A stretch of 64,000 nt of DNA from Talinum fruticosum (lineage: Eukaryota; Streptophyta; Magnoliopsida; Caryophyllales; Talinaceae), in assembly GCA_021018815.1 (NCBI GenBank), contig JAITYX010000042.1, forward strand, positions 3,177,001 through 3,241,000, in the 5' to 3' direction. Made by a program: the position numbers and the translations under genes. Of this stretch, positions 26,462 to 38,800 are shown in pieces (the stretch's first letter is position 1; each line of letters opens with the position of its first letter). Under the pieces are notes generated by a model. The model had not been told where the DNA came from. It did not search any database and worked only from the letters and a program-made list of their open reading frames with translations.

Positions 26462-29400
26462 ATGGTTGCCTTTGGGAAAAAGCTAAAAGCTACTCAAATC
26501 CAAGAATGGCAAGGGTATGTATCCTTTCAAGACTACTTTGCTGAGTTTATGTTCCTTTCCTTGTCTAATGTTGGGGATGCCAATTTTGATGAGTGAATGG
26601 GTCTTTTCGTTGCATCCTTTTACGCCTCATAGTCGAAACTTGGATAAGCAGAAGCTCCGGCAGTGGTTGCGAATTTGTTGCAAAATCCTTTCTGGCATGT
26701 TTCTTTACTTGACTAATTTTGGCTTCTGATAATGAATTGTTTAATACTTAGAGCTATTTATTCAATCGAATTCTTGTAGTACATGTTACATTTATGAGTT
26801 GTGCAAGTATGCTAATACCACCATTTCCACTTGCTTTTTTTCTTCTAGATACTACATTAACTACAAGTTACTAAAGAAGAAGGTCAATCAATATGCCCGA
26901 CAGATCGAGAATGGATCAGGGGATCATCTTCATGTTCTGAAAGATTTCTCGCTTATGCTAGATAATCAGGTACCACAAATAGAGCTGATTGATATTGATA
27001 GCTGCCCACTCAACGCCTTTTTGTCAATTACTGGTTATTTGTTACCTTTTTTTGTGAATTGGTTATTGGTTGAATTCTTGTCAACTGTCATAGTTTAGGG
27101 AAGCTTTTTATCTCCATCATAACTATTTACTACGTACAGAGCTTTGCATTCATGATTACGAATCATCTTTTTAAGTATGTATTATTTTAAGTAATTATTG
27201 TTAGTAATTATCGATAACCTTTTCCAAAAGATAATTATTGCCAAAACACTCAAGATAGTTCTTGATGGCTTCTTTAACCTCCTCCTGATCCTTATGCTGC
27301 AGAATGTTTGGATCTGTGATCTATTGTGCTCCAATTACTCTTGTGCTTGCTTTAATAGCTTTGTGATATCTATCAATGAATCAGACTTGACCATTTTCCA
27401 TGAATTTTGTGTGTTTTTGGCATATAATGGAGGGCCTTGTGTCCATTCTTGATTAGAGTATCGAGTACCTAAGATGAATGTTTGACTGCAAAATGATGAG
27501 TTCAATGTATAGTTGGAATAGTTTTCTTTACAGCTTTCCCAACAAGTGAGCACTAAGCACACAATATGAGGTGGGAAATGGAAAAAATGAAATCATTACT
27601 GTGTGATGACATTTAGAAAAATATTGATCATGTGTAAGATATTATATGTACATAACAATAATCATGCACAAAAATATGGGAAATGCCTTGGAACAAGTCG
27701 CTGAGTACTCGTACTCACCTTTCATGTAAAAGGCCAGACCTTCGAACACCATCACTTGTAAAGGATCCCTTGTCATCCTCCCCTTTACAAAGAGGGCCTT
27801 GCCCTTATCCCTAAGTTTGGTTACAACTGGGCTCTAATCCCTCAAAAATTGCGTAAGTTATGGGCTTGTCTTTCCACATTGTACTCCATCCAATTCTATC
27901 TCCTATGAGAGTATATATTATGGTCATCTTGGGAAAGGCAGCAGCAGCTGTCTTTTGGATTTTGCAAAGCCATTCAAGAAAAGTTCAACATTGATATTGT
28001 TCAAACTATGAAATTTCTAATCTCTGTTATCAATACATATTTGTTCCAAAATTGGACATCTTGTTGGATTGTTTTACTTTTATCCGATTATCTACTTGAA
28101 ACACGCATCATGTTAAACTGTTACTTTTATCTGATTGTCTAATTGAAACAAACTGTACTACCTCTTTCTTAAAGTATATTGTTGTGCATTAGAGATGCAT
28201 AGCATTACGTCTTATGAGTTTTCTAAACGATCCAATAAGTATTCATCACCAGTAGGACATTCTTTGAGCATCCTCAACCCTTTGAATCTACGTGCTATAG
28301 TTATTGAATACTCCCATTTCATATGTTAAAATAGACACTGTTGGAGTATTGGTAATATGTGATGAGCTTTTTTATTACTTGTATTTGTAATGTAAAATTA
28401 GTTTTCGTTGTTTAAGTTGTACAGGTGAAAATGCTTGATCCTGCTTCTTCTCTTTTTCTGATTAAAACAGCTTGAGAAGATTGTCTTGTTTATATTGGAA
28501 CAACAAGGGGTTCTTGCAAAGAGGTTGTCTGATCTTAGGGAGCAGCAGGATACGGCTTTTCAGCAAGGAAGTCCTCTTGACATGTTTGAAGTACGAGAAG
28601 CATATAGAGCAGTTGGACGGGATCTTCTGAGGCTTCTCTTCTTTGTTGAGATGAATGCTATAGGTCTACGGAAGATCCTGAAGAAATTTGATAAGCACTT
28701 GGGCTATGGTTTCACCGCTTATTATGTCAAAACACGTGCTAATCATCCTTATTCACAGCTGCAACAAATATTTAAGCATGTGGTACTGCTTTTAGTTTCT
28801 CATAGTTCATCCATTAACTTCTTTAATAGTATTGATTTGTTTTCTTTAATTTCTTGTTCCATCTATGAAAACCCATCTCTTCATCAAACATGCAGGGTTT
28901 TGGGGCTGTTGTGGGAGCCATATCTCGCAATCTTGCAGTTCTACAAGATAACCAAGGGAACTATGTATCAATATATGATCATCCTGTTCTTCCTCTCCAG
29001 GTATCACATATTTATCAAAGATTTTGTTTTGCTTTTGTTACCTCTGTTTGTTATGGAGTTGTACTCATTGGTATATATTCCTTCAAATTTATGGAAAATA
29101 AAAGTAAAATAATTAATAATTCCTCCGTTTTAAAATACATGTCACTTTAACTAACTTTTCTTGTTTCATAATACTTGTCACTTTACAATTCCAATGACAT
29201 ATTAATTACTAGTTTATCAACTTTGGCCTTATACCTTGCTTTGTTTCTCTTCTTTTTCATTGATTTTTTCATTTCCAATAAAATATAGAGGCAACTAAGT
29301 CTTTTAACATAAAATTTGTCATGAATTTTGTATTTCCTTGGTATTCCCGCATAACCTTAAAACGACATGTATTTTGAAACGGAGGGATTATGTTTTTCTT

Positions 29401-32400
29401 TGGAAACATTTAGTAAGAACCTTCTTGTGATTATTTACTTGAGTTTGCGGGTTAACATTCATATGTTGTTTAGTTGTCAGTCTAAAAGGTATTTTGTGCC
29501 CCCTTTTGTCGGCAATAATTGGTTCCCTTTAAGTAATGCACTCGTCTATCAGGATTTCTACAGTACTATCATCACTTTTTTATGCTTTTTTAAAAAAATG
29601 AAAATAAGCTAACTTTGCTTCAGAACCTTCTGAATGAATGCATCGTTGGTGTTATCCTTGCTAGTGTAAGATGAGTTTCATCTGCAAAGAACTGGTTTGC
29701 AGGACCCTGTTGTCAGTTCGATCAGAGCAGCTGTAGACAGGCTGACAAATTCAACAGACTTTCTTCACTTCTTGGGGAAACATGCCATGATAGTGCAAGA
29801 TGATCTGCCAAGTCCGTCTGATGACAATCTCAGTGATGAGGCATATGATTTTATGTCCCTTTTGTTGAACCTAATCAACACCTTCTTATACATGGTTAAT
29901 ACTTACATAATTGTCCCAACAGCCGACAATTATTCTCTGAGCCTTGGTGCTGCAGCAACTGTTTGTGGTGCTGTGATTGGATCGATGGCTGTTGCCCAAA
30001 TGTTCTCGTCAGTTTACTTTAGTGCATGGTCAAATAAATCATACCTGAGGCCCCTCATATTCAGCAGTGTGGTTCTCTTCATTGGAAATATTTTGTATGC
30101 ACTGGCTTATGATCTGGACTCCATCTCGGTTCTTCTCATCGGCCGCCTCTTCTGCGGGTAAGTGTGTTTGAACCTACTTTCACTCTGCTTGTTTTTTGAC
30201 AAATAAATATAGTTGCCTGCTTTCTCTGTTTGTGGACAACAAGACAACAACAATGACACCACCTAGCGTGGATCTGGGCAAAGTATCTAGATTAGGCAAC
30301 TTATCCCCTGCAAACAGAGAAGGCGATTCCGTGTGACCCACAACAAATTTTTCTGAAAACCTTCTTTTCCCCTTAAGTTTCGATGACAGGCCCTCTGCTT
30401 GTGGCTGGATAAAACTGTTGGCACCTTGAATTTCCAGATCTTATGCTGGCAGTGTCCATCCACGCTATGTTGTGATTCTTACTTTAAATGGAGTGAACTA
30501 GCATTCAACTAAAACCATTAATTTGGTCAAGTGCCTAGGTGGCAAGATCCAATCTGTATACACAAGTGCCAAATAGTGTGGTTTTGAGTGCACAGGTGGG
30601 ATCAAGTGGATAATATAACCTCATTGTGGTTCTCTTACTTCATTGTCAAAAGGTTCTGTATTTAAGAGAGACTTGAACAAGGCAAGTGAGAAAAGAATTG
30701 ACTATAGCCTTACTCATGGACAAAGAAGTACAAAGAAGGTAGTAAAGATATGATGAAGTAAGATGAATGAAATATATCTGCATTCAGGTGTTTCTAGAAC
30801 AAGATGCCTTGATCCTGACTTTTTAACTAGTCCCCTTAAATCTTGCAAATGACTCTTGCTTGTAATATTCCAGATTGGGATCTGCAAGAGCTGTTAATAG
30901 GCGTTATATCAGCGATTGTGTCCCACCAAAAATGCGATTGAAGGCCTCTGCAGGTTTTGTTACTGCCAGTGCACTTGGAATGGCTTGCGGTCCAGCCCTT
31001 GCATGTTTATTTCAAACCAAATTCAAACTGTTCAATTTAACATTCAATGAAGACACTTTACCTGGTTGGTTTATGGCACTTGCATGGATTATTTACCTAT
31101 TGTGGGTGTGGATTTCATTTAAGGAGCCTCCCAAGCCTGAAGACAATATTGCCCCTCAAGAATCTGGTCATGGTATGTTGTAGAGTCCGTCAACTCTATT
31201 TTCATCATTGCGTGTTTATTTAATCATTGGCTTTTATGCATCTTTGGGCATATGAGAACACACGGGATATTATGTCATGAGATAGAATGTTGCTATGCAT
31301 TGAATCCTTGATTTTTGTTTGTCATACTATTCACCAAATAAGCAATCACCCTAGTTGAGCTTCCTCATCTGCATTAAACAAACATCAAGAAAGTTATCAG
31401 TACGAAATAAAGCTGAGTTATTAAATGATTTCCTTGCTGGACATGTTAGCTCAGCCCCTTTGCAGCTCTTGCATTTCTCTGTTTTGCAAAATGACACTGG
31501 GCTCTGAATCATAAGCTACTAGCGTTGCTGTTTAACCTTGTGCTTGTTAGTGATTTTGTTTTAATCCCTTGCATGAATATCTTCCTTGATAGGACACATA
31601 GCTGATGACGCAATGGAAAATGGTTTGAAGCAGCCACTGCTAATAAGCCCAAAGGAACACCAACAGGATAATGATGACAATGAAGGCCCGGAGCAGGATT
31701 GCGATGATGAAGCTGCTGAAGAAAATCATAAACCTGCCACATCCATTATTGCTGCTTATAGATTGTTAACTCCGTCTATAAAGGTATTAAGTCGATATTA
31801 TACTGTGTTCCACACTCCTCATTTTATCCTAGCGTACACGTTTGCACTCAGTCATGACTAAGATCCCTCGAAATTTTTCTAGGACAGCCGACTATGACGC
31901 TAGACATACATCTGTATCATATCCTTGTACCTGAATCTAAGGAAGATAATTGTACTAGTATTATTTTCAACATCAATTTGGCCAGCAAAACTAATCCAGC
32001 TCCAAACCGTAGTGGCAGATTTTTATTGGCACATGAAGCAAGGGAGGATTGGACTCTCTGTCTAATTCCTCTCTTTATTTATTGTCCAGTGCTAAACCAT
32101 AATGAAACTAAGATCACTTCTTTGTCTGTTATCAGGTTCAGCTACTCATATATTTCATGCTTAAGTATGCTATGGAAATACTACTGGCAGAATCCAGTGT
32201 CATTACGGATTTCTACTTTCAATGGTCTACCAGAAGTGTGGCACTTTTTCTTGCATGCCTCGGGTTAACTGTTCTTCCTGTCAATGTTTTAGTTGGAACT
32301 TACATCAGCAACATGTTTGAGGAGAGGTAAATCTCAAAGCTTCTTGAAGTGTGGTATTTTTCTTGCATGCTTTTTTCCTAGCAGTTTGTTTCTGTCAGTG

Positions 32401-33607
32401 TTTTTGAATGTTTTGTATGTCCTGGTATTATAATGTTACTATTACCTCAGCTGTTTCTTCTTTGACTGAGTACAGATGTCAATTCTTTTTTAATTTGGCC
32501 AACTCTTACTGTTACTTGTTCCTGAGAGTTTGATACTGAAATAGAACATGGAGAACTTTACTGATGGCTTATCTTAATGAGACAAAACAATTGCCTGTTA
32601 TTTAAACCTAAGAAATTTGCCATCATTAAAGATATTTTCTTTTTCAAGTACTATGAAGGGAATGGCACATTGTTAAGCCCATGTGTAAATGTCCTTTAGT
32701 TATATGCACGAAGAAGAACATATGATTGACACGATGCTAAATTTGGCAATTATCTCTTCTTGAAGTTGGAGTGCATAATCAGAATCATACATGTGATTTT
32801 CAAGCACTATATTTATGCATTTGTGATCTAACGTTTGGTGGATGGTGAAATGCAGGCAAGTTTTATTGATGTCAGAGATTATAGTCTGCGTAGGCATTGT
32901 TATGAGCTTCCATATCGGACTCCCTTATTCTGTTCCACAGTATGTCATCTCTGCCCTCATCACATTTGTGTCCGCTGAAGTACTTGAAGGTATGATTCAT
33001 TCTTTTCTTAATGCCAATCCATCATGTATAACTCAATCGCCTGCTCTTAATTTTCATCTTTCCTGTCCTAGAAGGGGAAACACAAAAGATGGAAAGAATA
33101 CTCGATAGCTTTGTCCTTTAAGTTAGTCTTGATAATTGTTTACTTCTTGGACATTGTTGCAACATTTTACCCGATACAAAACATCTTTTGTTATAAACCT
33201 ATTCTATTTATTGGACTCTTCATATCACGTCTATTCATTGTACTTTCACATCAATAGCCCGTGCATGACACTTGCACTGTGATATGGGTTACCCTCGGTT
33301 AGGACTAAAAACATTGACAAGTCTTTAAAAAATGACCCTTGACATTCTTTATATGAATACTTATGCAGGTGTAAACCTTTCGCTTTTGTCTCGAGTAATG
33401 TCATCAAGGCTTTCCCGTGGGACCTACAACGGTGGACTGCTTTCGACAGAAGCAGGGACCCTAGCTCGTGTACTCGCTGATGGTACGATAACCATAGCTG
33501 GGTACTGGAGTGAGAGCAAGCTTTTGAATGCGACTCTACTCCCTTCACTAGTCATATGTATAATCTCCACTATAGCTACGTGCTTCACTTACAACTCTTT
33601 GTATTAA
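26462..33607 (+). CDS. PHT5: SPX-MFS vacuolar phosphate transporter (PHT5/VPT family)
   Basis: Tonoplast phosphate transporter: an N-terminal SPX domain that senses inositol pyrophosphate, joined to a major-facilitator domain that moves Pi into the vacuole. Exons: 26462-26514, 26849-26969, 28471-28782, 28896-29000, 29703-30157, 30874-31172, 31593-31783, 32136-32326, 32856-32989, 33369-33607. All phases agree and give an intact 699-residue product, the typical size. SPX (about 1-150) shows [28 protein letters not shown] and the basic [11 protein letters not shown] cluster that binds ligand in this family. The MFS part starts near residue 250 ([20 protein letters not shown]), includes [20 protein letters not shown], and is split by a long acidic, soluble central loop ([20 protein letters not shown]) encoded mainly by one exon. 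It ends [10 protein letters not shown]. The leader contains an intron and a candidate uORF. Intron 4 holds a Stowaway-like MITE. Which PHT5 paralogue cannot be told from sequence alone. Confidence 0.93.
29119..29388. mobile_element. Stowaway-like MITE (Tc1/mariner type) in a PHT5 intron
   Basis: Terminal inverted repeats of about 25 bp: left ATTCCTCCGTTTTAAAATAC, right (reverse complement) ATCCCTCCGTTTCAAAATAC. They are flanked by TA on both sides (29117-29118 and 29389-29390). Length 270 bp, no coding capacity. The interior matches the element at 33910-34167 in inverse orientation. Confidence 0.85.
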
Positions 33608-35809
33608 TTTACCATGTATAAGCTGAGTGTATAGTGCATATCAATGAAATGTCAGTCCAGATCGATTTAAGGCTTTTTTTTTTTTTTGTGGTGTCAGTTT
33701 CGATAAGGTGTCTAAGTTTTCTGCTTATTATTTCTCCACTTAAGAACCTTGCATTTCATTGCTAAGAGAATTTTAGCTCTGAAGGATGAAGAAAAATTGG
33801 TTCTCGTGGCTGCTTCATCAACATCTGGAGCTTGGAGTGGGGCATGGATTAAGGGGTGGGTGCACACTAGCATCTCGGGTCTCCGAGATTTTAAAAAAAT
33901 TAATTGATACTCCCTCCGTTTCAAAATACTTGTGTTTTAAAACTAAGGAAACACAAAATTTATGACCAAGTTTGTGTCAAAAGATCAAATTGTCGAACAA
34001 TTTTATTGGAAATGAAAAAATCAATGCAAAAAAAAAAGACAAAAAAACAATTAATAATGATAAAATTGGTAAACTAGTTATTAATATATTATTGAAATTG
34101 TAAAGCTAACAGTTATTGTGGAACGAAAAACTTAGTTAAAATAATATGTATTTTAAAATAGAAGGAATACTAGTCAAATTTAGTGAAAATTAAAATCGGA
34201 TACAATATTAAAATTAATTGATACTAGTCAAATTTATCTTTGATGGGAAGAAAAATCATACATATGGTAGATCGCGAATGATGAAGCTATAAAATAAGTG
34301 ATATAACTAAAGACTGGCTATGTAGTGTTCCAAAATTATATCAATGTTGTTTAATCTCTCTAATGGGTTATTGAGCGTAGGCAAGACGGTTAGAATCGAG
34401 ATCTTAGTTAGAAATCGAGAATTGTAAGATTTTAATATTTGTTTGTAATAATGAATTTTTTTAGGAACAAAAATCTTAATTAATATTGATAAAAATTATA
34501 GAAATCTAATTCAACTACACTTTGTCAAAAATGTTGTTTCAAAAACATACTATTATGATGAATTCTCGAATAAATTTATACATCACTTATTTAGAAAATT
34601 TATTTGGAATTGTGAATCGGATGTAGTATCGTAGAATCGTATTACAATCCCACCATATATTTTTAAATTAAATCGAGTATCGTAATATTCTTATATTTAA
34701 GATTATAATAGGAATTGAATTAATGAAGGGCTTTTACATCGTAAAAACATAAAATTCGAGTCAGGGATTTAAATAGATACTAGTAAATGGTTTTAATTGA
34801 AATTGTTTATTGTAATTTATGGTGGAGCTTTTAAAAACACATCTCTAGTAGCTTGTAATGTAAGGAATAAGCAATTAGCTACTTAAAGATGTGTTCAGGT
34901 CTTGTCCCCCCTCCCCCCAAAAGGACAAAAACTTAGGATGAAAGTTAGTTATAAATTTGAACATATAGTGCCATAAAATATAAAATTTTGAAAATTTAGT
35001 TATATTTTCAAATTTATTCTCAATGTTTTATTTTTGGGTCAAAAGAATAAAACTAATATCACACAATAACAGAATTCTGACTAAAAAAATAATTTATTCA
35101 AGCATAAGGATAAAGAATCATGTTTAAAAATTCAACTCATTACCTATCAAATAAATTAGATAATTTTGAATAAGAAAAAAAATCACAAAATAATAAAACA
35201 AAAACAAAACCAAAAAAAAAAAGGTTGCATTTTTTTAAAAAAAATAATTCGAATGAAAAAGATAAAATTCATGTCCAAAGAGGTGTTCCAATACCAAATT
35301 TCCAATAGTTGCATAGATTGAAGATTCATGTAATTCACTTTTACCCTTTTTTTGGTCGACTTTGATCGTAATTTTTCAACTCTTCTTCACGCTTGCCCTG
35401 CTGATCCTTGAAAATTTGCGAGGTGACGGTGGAAGCAAGAAAGGGGAGGGGGTAGAGAGAGAGAGAGAGAGAGAGTCACGTTGTAGCATTACCCCTAAAT
35501 CCCCCAAGGAGAGGAAACAGAGACAACGAAATCTAAGAATTAACGAAGTGCCGCCTCCAAAACCCCAGCAAAGCTGAGGCATCTCCCGTTTTCTCCATAC
35601 TTCTTTAGAGAATTTTGGTGGGTTGTAAGGAAAGAAACCCACCCACTTTTCTCGCCTTCCAAATCTCACCCAGAAAGCCAAAAAGTTCCCACCTTTCTCG
35701 TCATTTCAAACACCCAATCCCAAGAGCAAAACTCCCGTTTCGGATTTCTTCAGCCTCTATTGATAAATCTCAGTCTCAGGGGAGAGAGAAAGCTTGAGTA
35801 TCTGCTTCA
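33608..35809. other. Intergenic region between PHT5 and GET3
   Basis: Contains a MITE (33910-34167), then AT-rich spacer. From about 35.35 kb comes the likely GET3 leader with a short (GA)n at 35456-35475. No other gene is supported. Confidence 0.7.
33910..34167. mobile_element. Stowaway-like MITE
   Basis: The left end CTCCCTCCGTTTCAAAATAC follows TA. The right end, read inverted (TTCCTTCTATTTTAAAATAC), is followed by TA. About 258 bp, same family as 29119-29388 but with a more diverged right end. Confidence 0.75.
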
Positions 35810-38800
35810 ATGGCTTCAGATCAGGAAGTGCCAGAATCACTAGAGCCAACAGTGCAGAATATACTGGACCAAGAGTCCTTGAAATGGGTATTCGTTGGTG
35901 GGAAAGGAGGAGTGGGAAAGACCACTTGTAGCTCCATTCTTGCCATTCTTCTAGCCAGTGTTCGATCCTCTGTACTCATCATCTCCACTGACCCTGCCCA
36001 CAATCTCAGCGACGCTTTTCAACAGAGATTCACCAAAAGCCCCACCCTTGTTAATGGGTTCACCAATCTCTTTGCCATGGTAAAGTTCTGAGTTTTTTAT
36101 TGGTCTCAATTTAACCCCTTCCCCAATTTTTTTGGGGGTACAGTAGGAAGGTGGTATTCATGAGAATTTGGGTGGTTTGATCTGAAATGGAGGGTATTGG
36201 AAGCTATTTTTGATTGATGTGTAATGAGAGAAATCCAAAAGTTTTCAGTCTTGAATGAATTAAAGGTTTATTGGATGATGATGATGAGGGTAGAAGTGCA
36301 AATTTTGGTACTGCTTATTGGTTGATTATGCTTGATTTGTTAATGAGAGGTTGCTGGTGGACCAATTTAGCTGCTTCACTTGTTTCTATATTGAGAATCT
36401 GGTTTTCTGGAAGAAGAACAAATTTTGCCTGTTATATCCTGAGCTTCTGTGTGATGAATTGCACTTGCTTTCTCAGTGGAAGTCTTGTTCTTGGGGCACT
36501 GGGAGAAGATTTTAAGATGAGTGAATTTGTATTAGTCTTTCTTGTGGACAATGAGTGAATTTGTATTAGTCTTTCTTGTGGCAGTTTAAGAGCCCAATAC
36601 CACAGAGTAAGATGAAGAAGACATGTATTTGTCACCGGAACGAGGAGGCATTGAAAAATGTGTTTCATTCAATCCTGAATGGATGCAAAGGGGAAAAGAA
36701 AACCCAGGGACAGGAGGGTTTCATAGGTGAAAGGTGAAGAAGTAGAGACAGATAACGATTGTCGCAGTATCTGTTTATCTCTTATTTACCTTGTAGCTAG
36801 GAAGGGAAGAAAATCTTAGGAATTCTGACCATTACCACTATGTGGACCATAAAAGGTCTAGATGGGTTAGTTGGTTCTCCTTATGTGTGCCTAGAAATGA
36901 AGCTTAGCTTTTATCTTCCACGTTGATTCAAGCTTGTTTGCTTATATGCTGAGTGTGGAACATAAATTAATTTACTGAGGAAGTATATTTTTGTTTGTCT
37001 TTGTCTCTAGAATGTGCTTATTAGAAGTCAAAGCTCTGATGGATTTCACTTCTAATTGATAAAATTATTTTTAATCATGTGTAGCATCTTAATTTCATCT
37101 AGTGATACAGAACATGGGTGGTATGTCAGAGTCCGCACTTGTTGGTAGCATTAGGCTTCCATTCTAATTGGGCATGCAGGAATTCCACAAAGGAGTTGTG
37201 TATTAATTGAAGGGAATATTGTTTTGCCACAAACTTAAACTAGGTAATCAATTCGAGGCCTATATGGGATAATACAAATCACAAGATGAATACATGTATC
37301 AGTGCTCCAAGCTTGGTTAATTGTTAATCCTTCTCTTAATCATCATATAAAGGTTTGCTTGACATTATCTTTGATATAGCCTCTCTAAGAGGAAAGGGAA
37401 CTAAACTTGTTTCAATTTTGTTAATTTAGGGGTATTTTATGAACCTTCTTATTTGGATGGTTTACCCAAAAGAGCTGAAAACTAGAAATGACAGGTCTGC
37501 TTCTATGTTGATTTAAATTAACTTGAGGGCTGTTCTTTGCCCCTGTTTGTACGAAACAGGTACCTCCTCTGTCTTTTGAAACAGTTTAATTTTGTTAGTT
37601 ATTATGAAATCAAAAGAAAAGATGAGAAGATGCAAAGGCCAGTAAGGATGCAAAAGAATAATTTTTGTTTAGTTTGACTGAAATTAGCACAATATGTGCT
37701 CTTTTGTTGTTGGCCAATAATCTTTAATTGCTGAAAGCAGTCTTTGGAGAACATACCAAAAGAAGGAGATAAGGAATATGTACGTATTTGTATCTCAGTG
37801 GGAGACTGGGATAGAAGGATAGAAGAACTGATATGAATAGGGGGCATTTGGTTTCTATATTTGTGAAATGAAAGTCGTTAAGTTCCCCAACTGTTTTATG
37901 TGTGAAGTTTCCTGAACTCTTGTGTATGGATTGTTTCAGTCTAATGTTGTCAGCATGTGTTTTTTTGCAGGAAGTGGACCCCACTGTAGAGAATGAAGAT
38001 ATGTCCAGTGATAACCCGGATAACTTTGTTTCTGAGCTTGCAAATGCAATACCTGGAATTGATGAAGCCATGAGTTTTGCAGAAATGCTGAAGTAAGATA
38101 GTGTATCCTTCCTTAACCCTCCTCCGCCCCCTCCCCCCAAAAAAAAAGGGGAGATAAGATTCTGTGTATGTGGCTTGAAAGATTCACTTTTCTTTGGATG
38201 GTAGTCATGTCTATAGTTGATAATTCTGTTATCACTGTAGTCTGTGAACAAGTAGCTTTTTGACAGAAGTTTTTGTTCCTGTGTTTACCTATTTGTTGGT
38301 AGTGAATGGCAAAGAGGCAAGGTGTGCTCTTCTATAGAAGTTTACTCACACTTTTGTCACTGAGATTCCCTATCCAGCCTTCAGGTCCTATTTTCTACCT
38401 GATCTCCATTTAGGCTAACTTAAAATCTCAAAAAGGAGATCGAATATACAGAGCAAGTGAATGCCTTTAGTGAAGCCATAACTGTTTACAAACATTATCT
38501 AACCACTTCTTGCCACGATTAATTTTAAGCCTAAAATTCGGCGCTTGCTGAACCCTCAACTGTCACCAATCTGAAACCCATTGACAAGCTGTCATCTTAG
38601 AGCCTTTCATGATTGAGTTGATATTGAGTCATTTAATGCTCGAGTACTTACTCTCGATAAACAAGTGTATCATTTAATGTTTCAGACACTCATGGATCAG
38701 AACATGGAATGCAAGCCATCTGTTGCAACTATACCATGTTTTTTCCTGCTGTTGAGTTAAAGTTGATCTTAAGGGAGGGAGTGTTGAAACAAGATGACCG

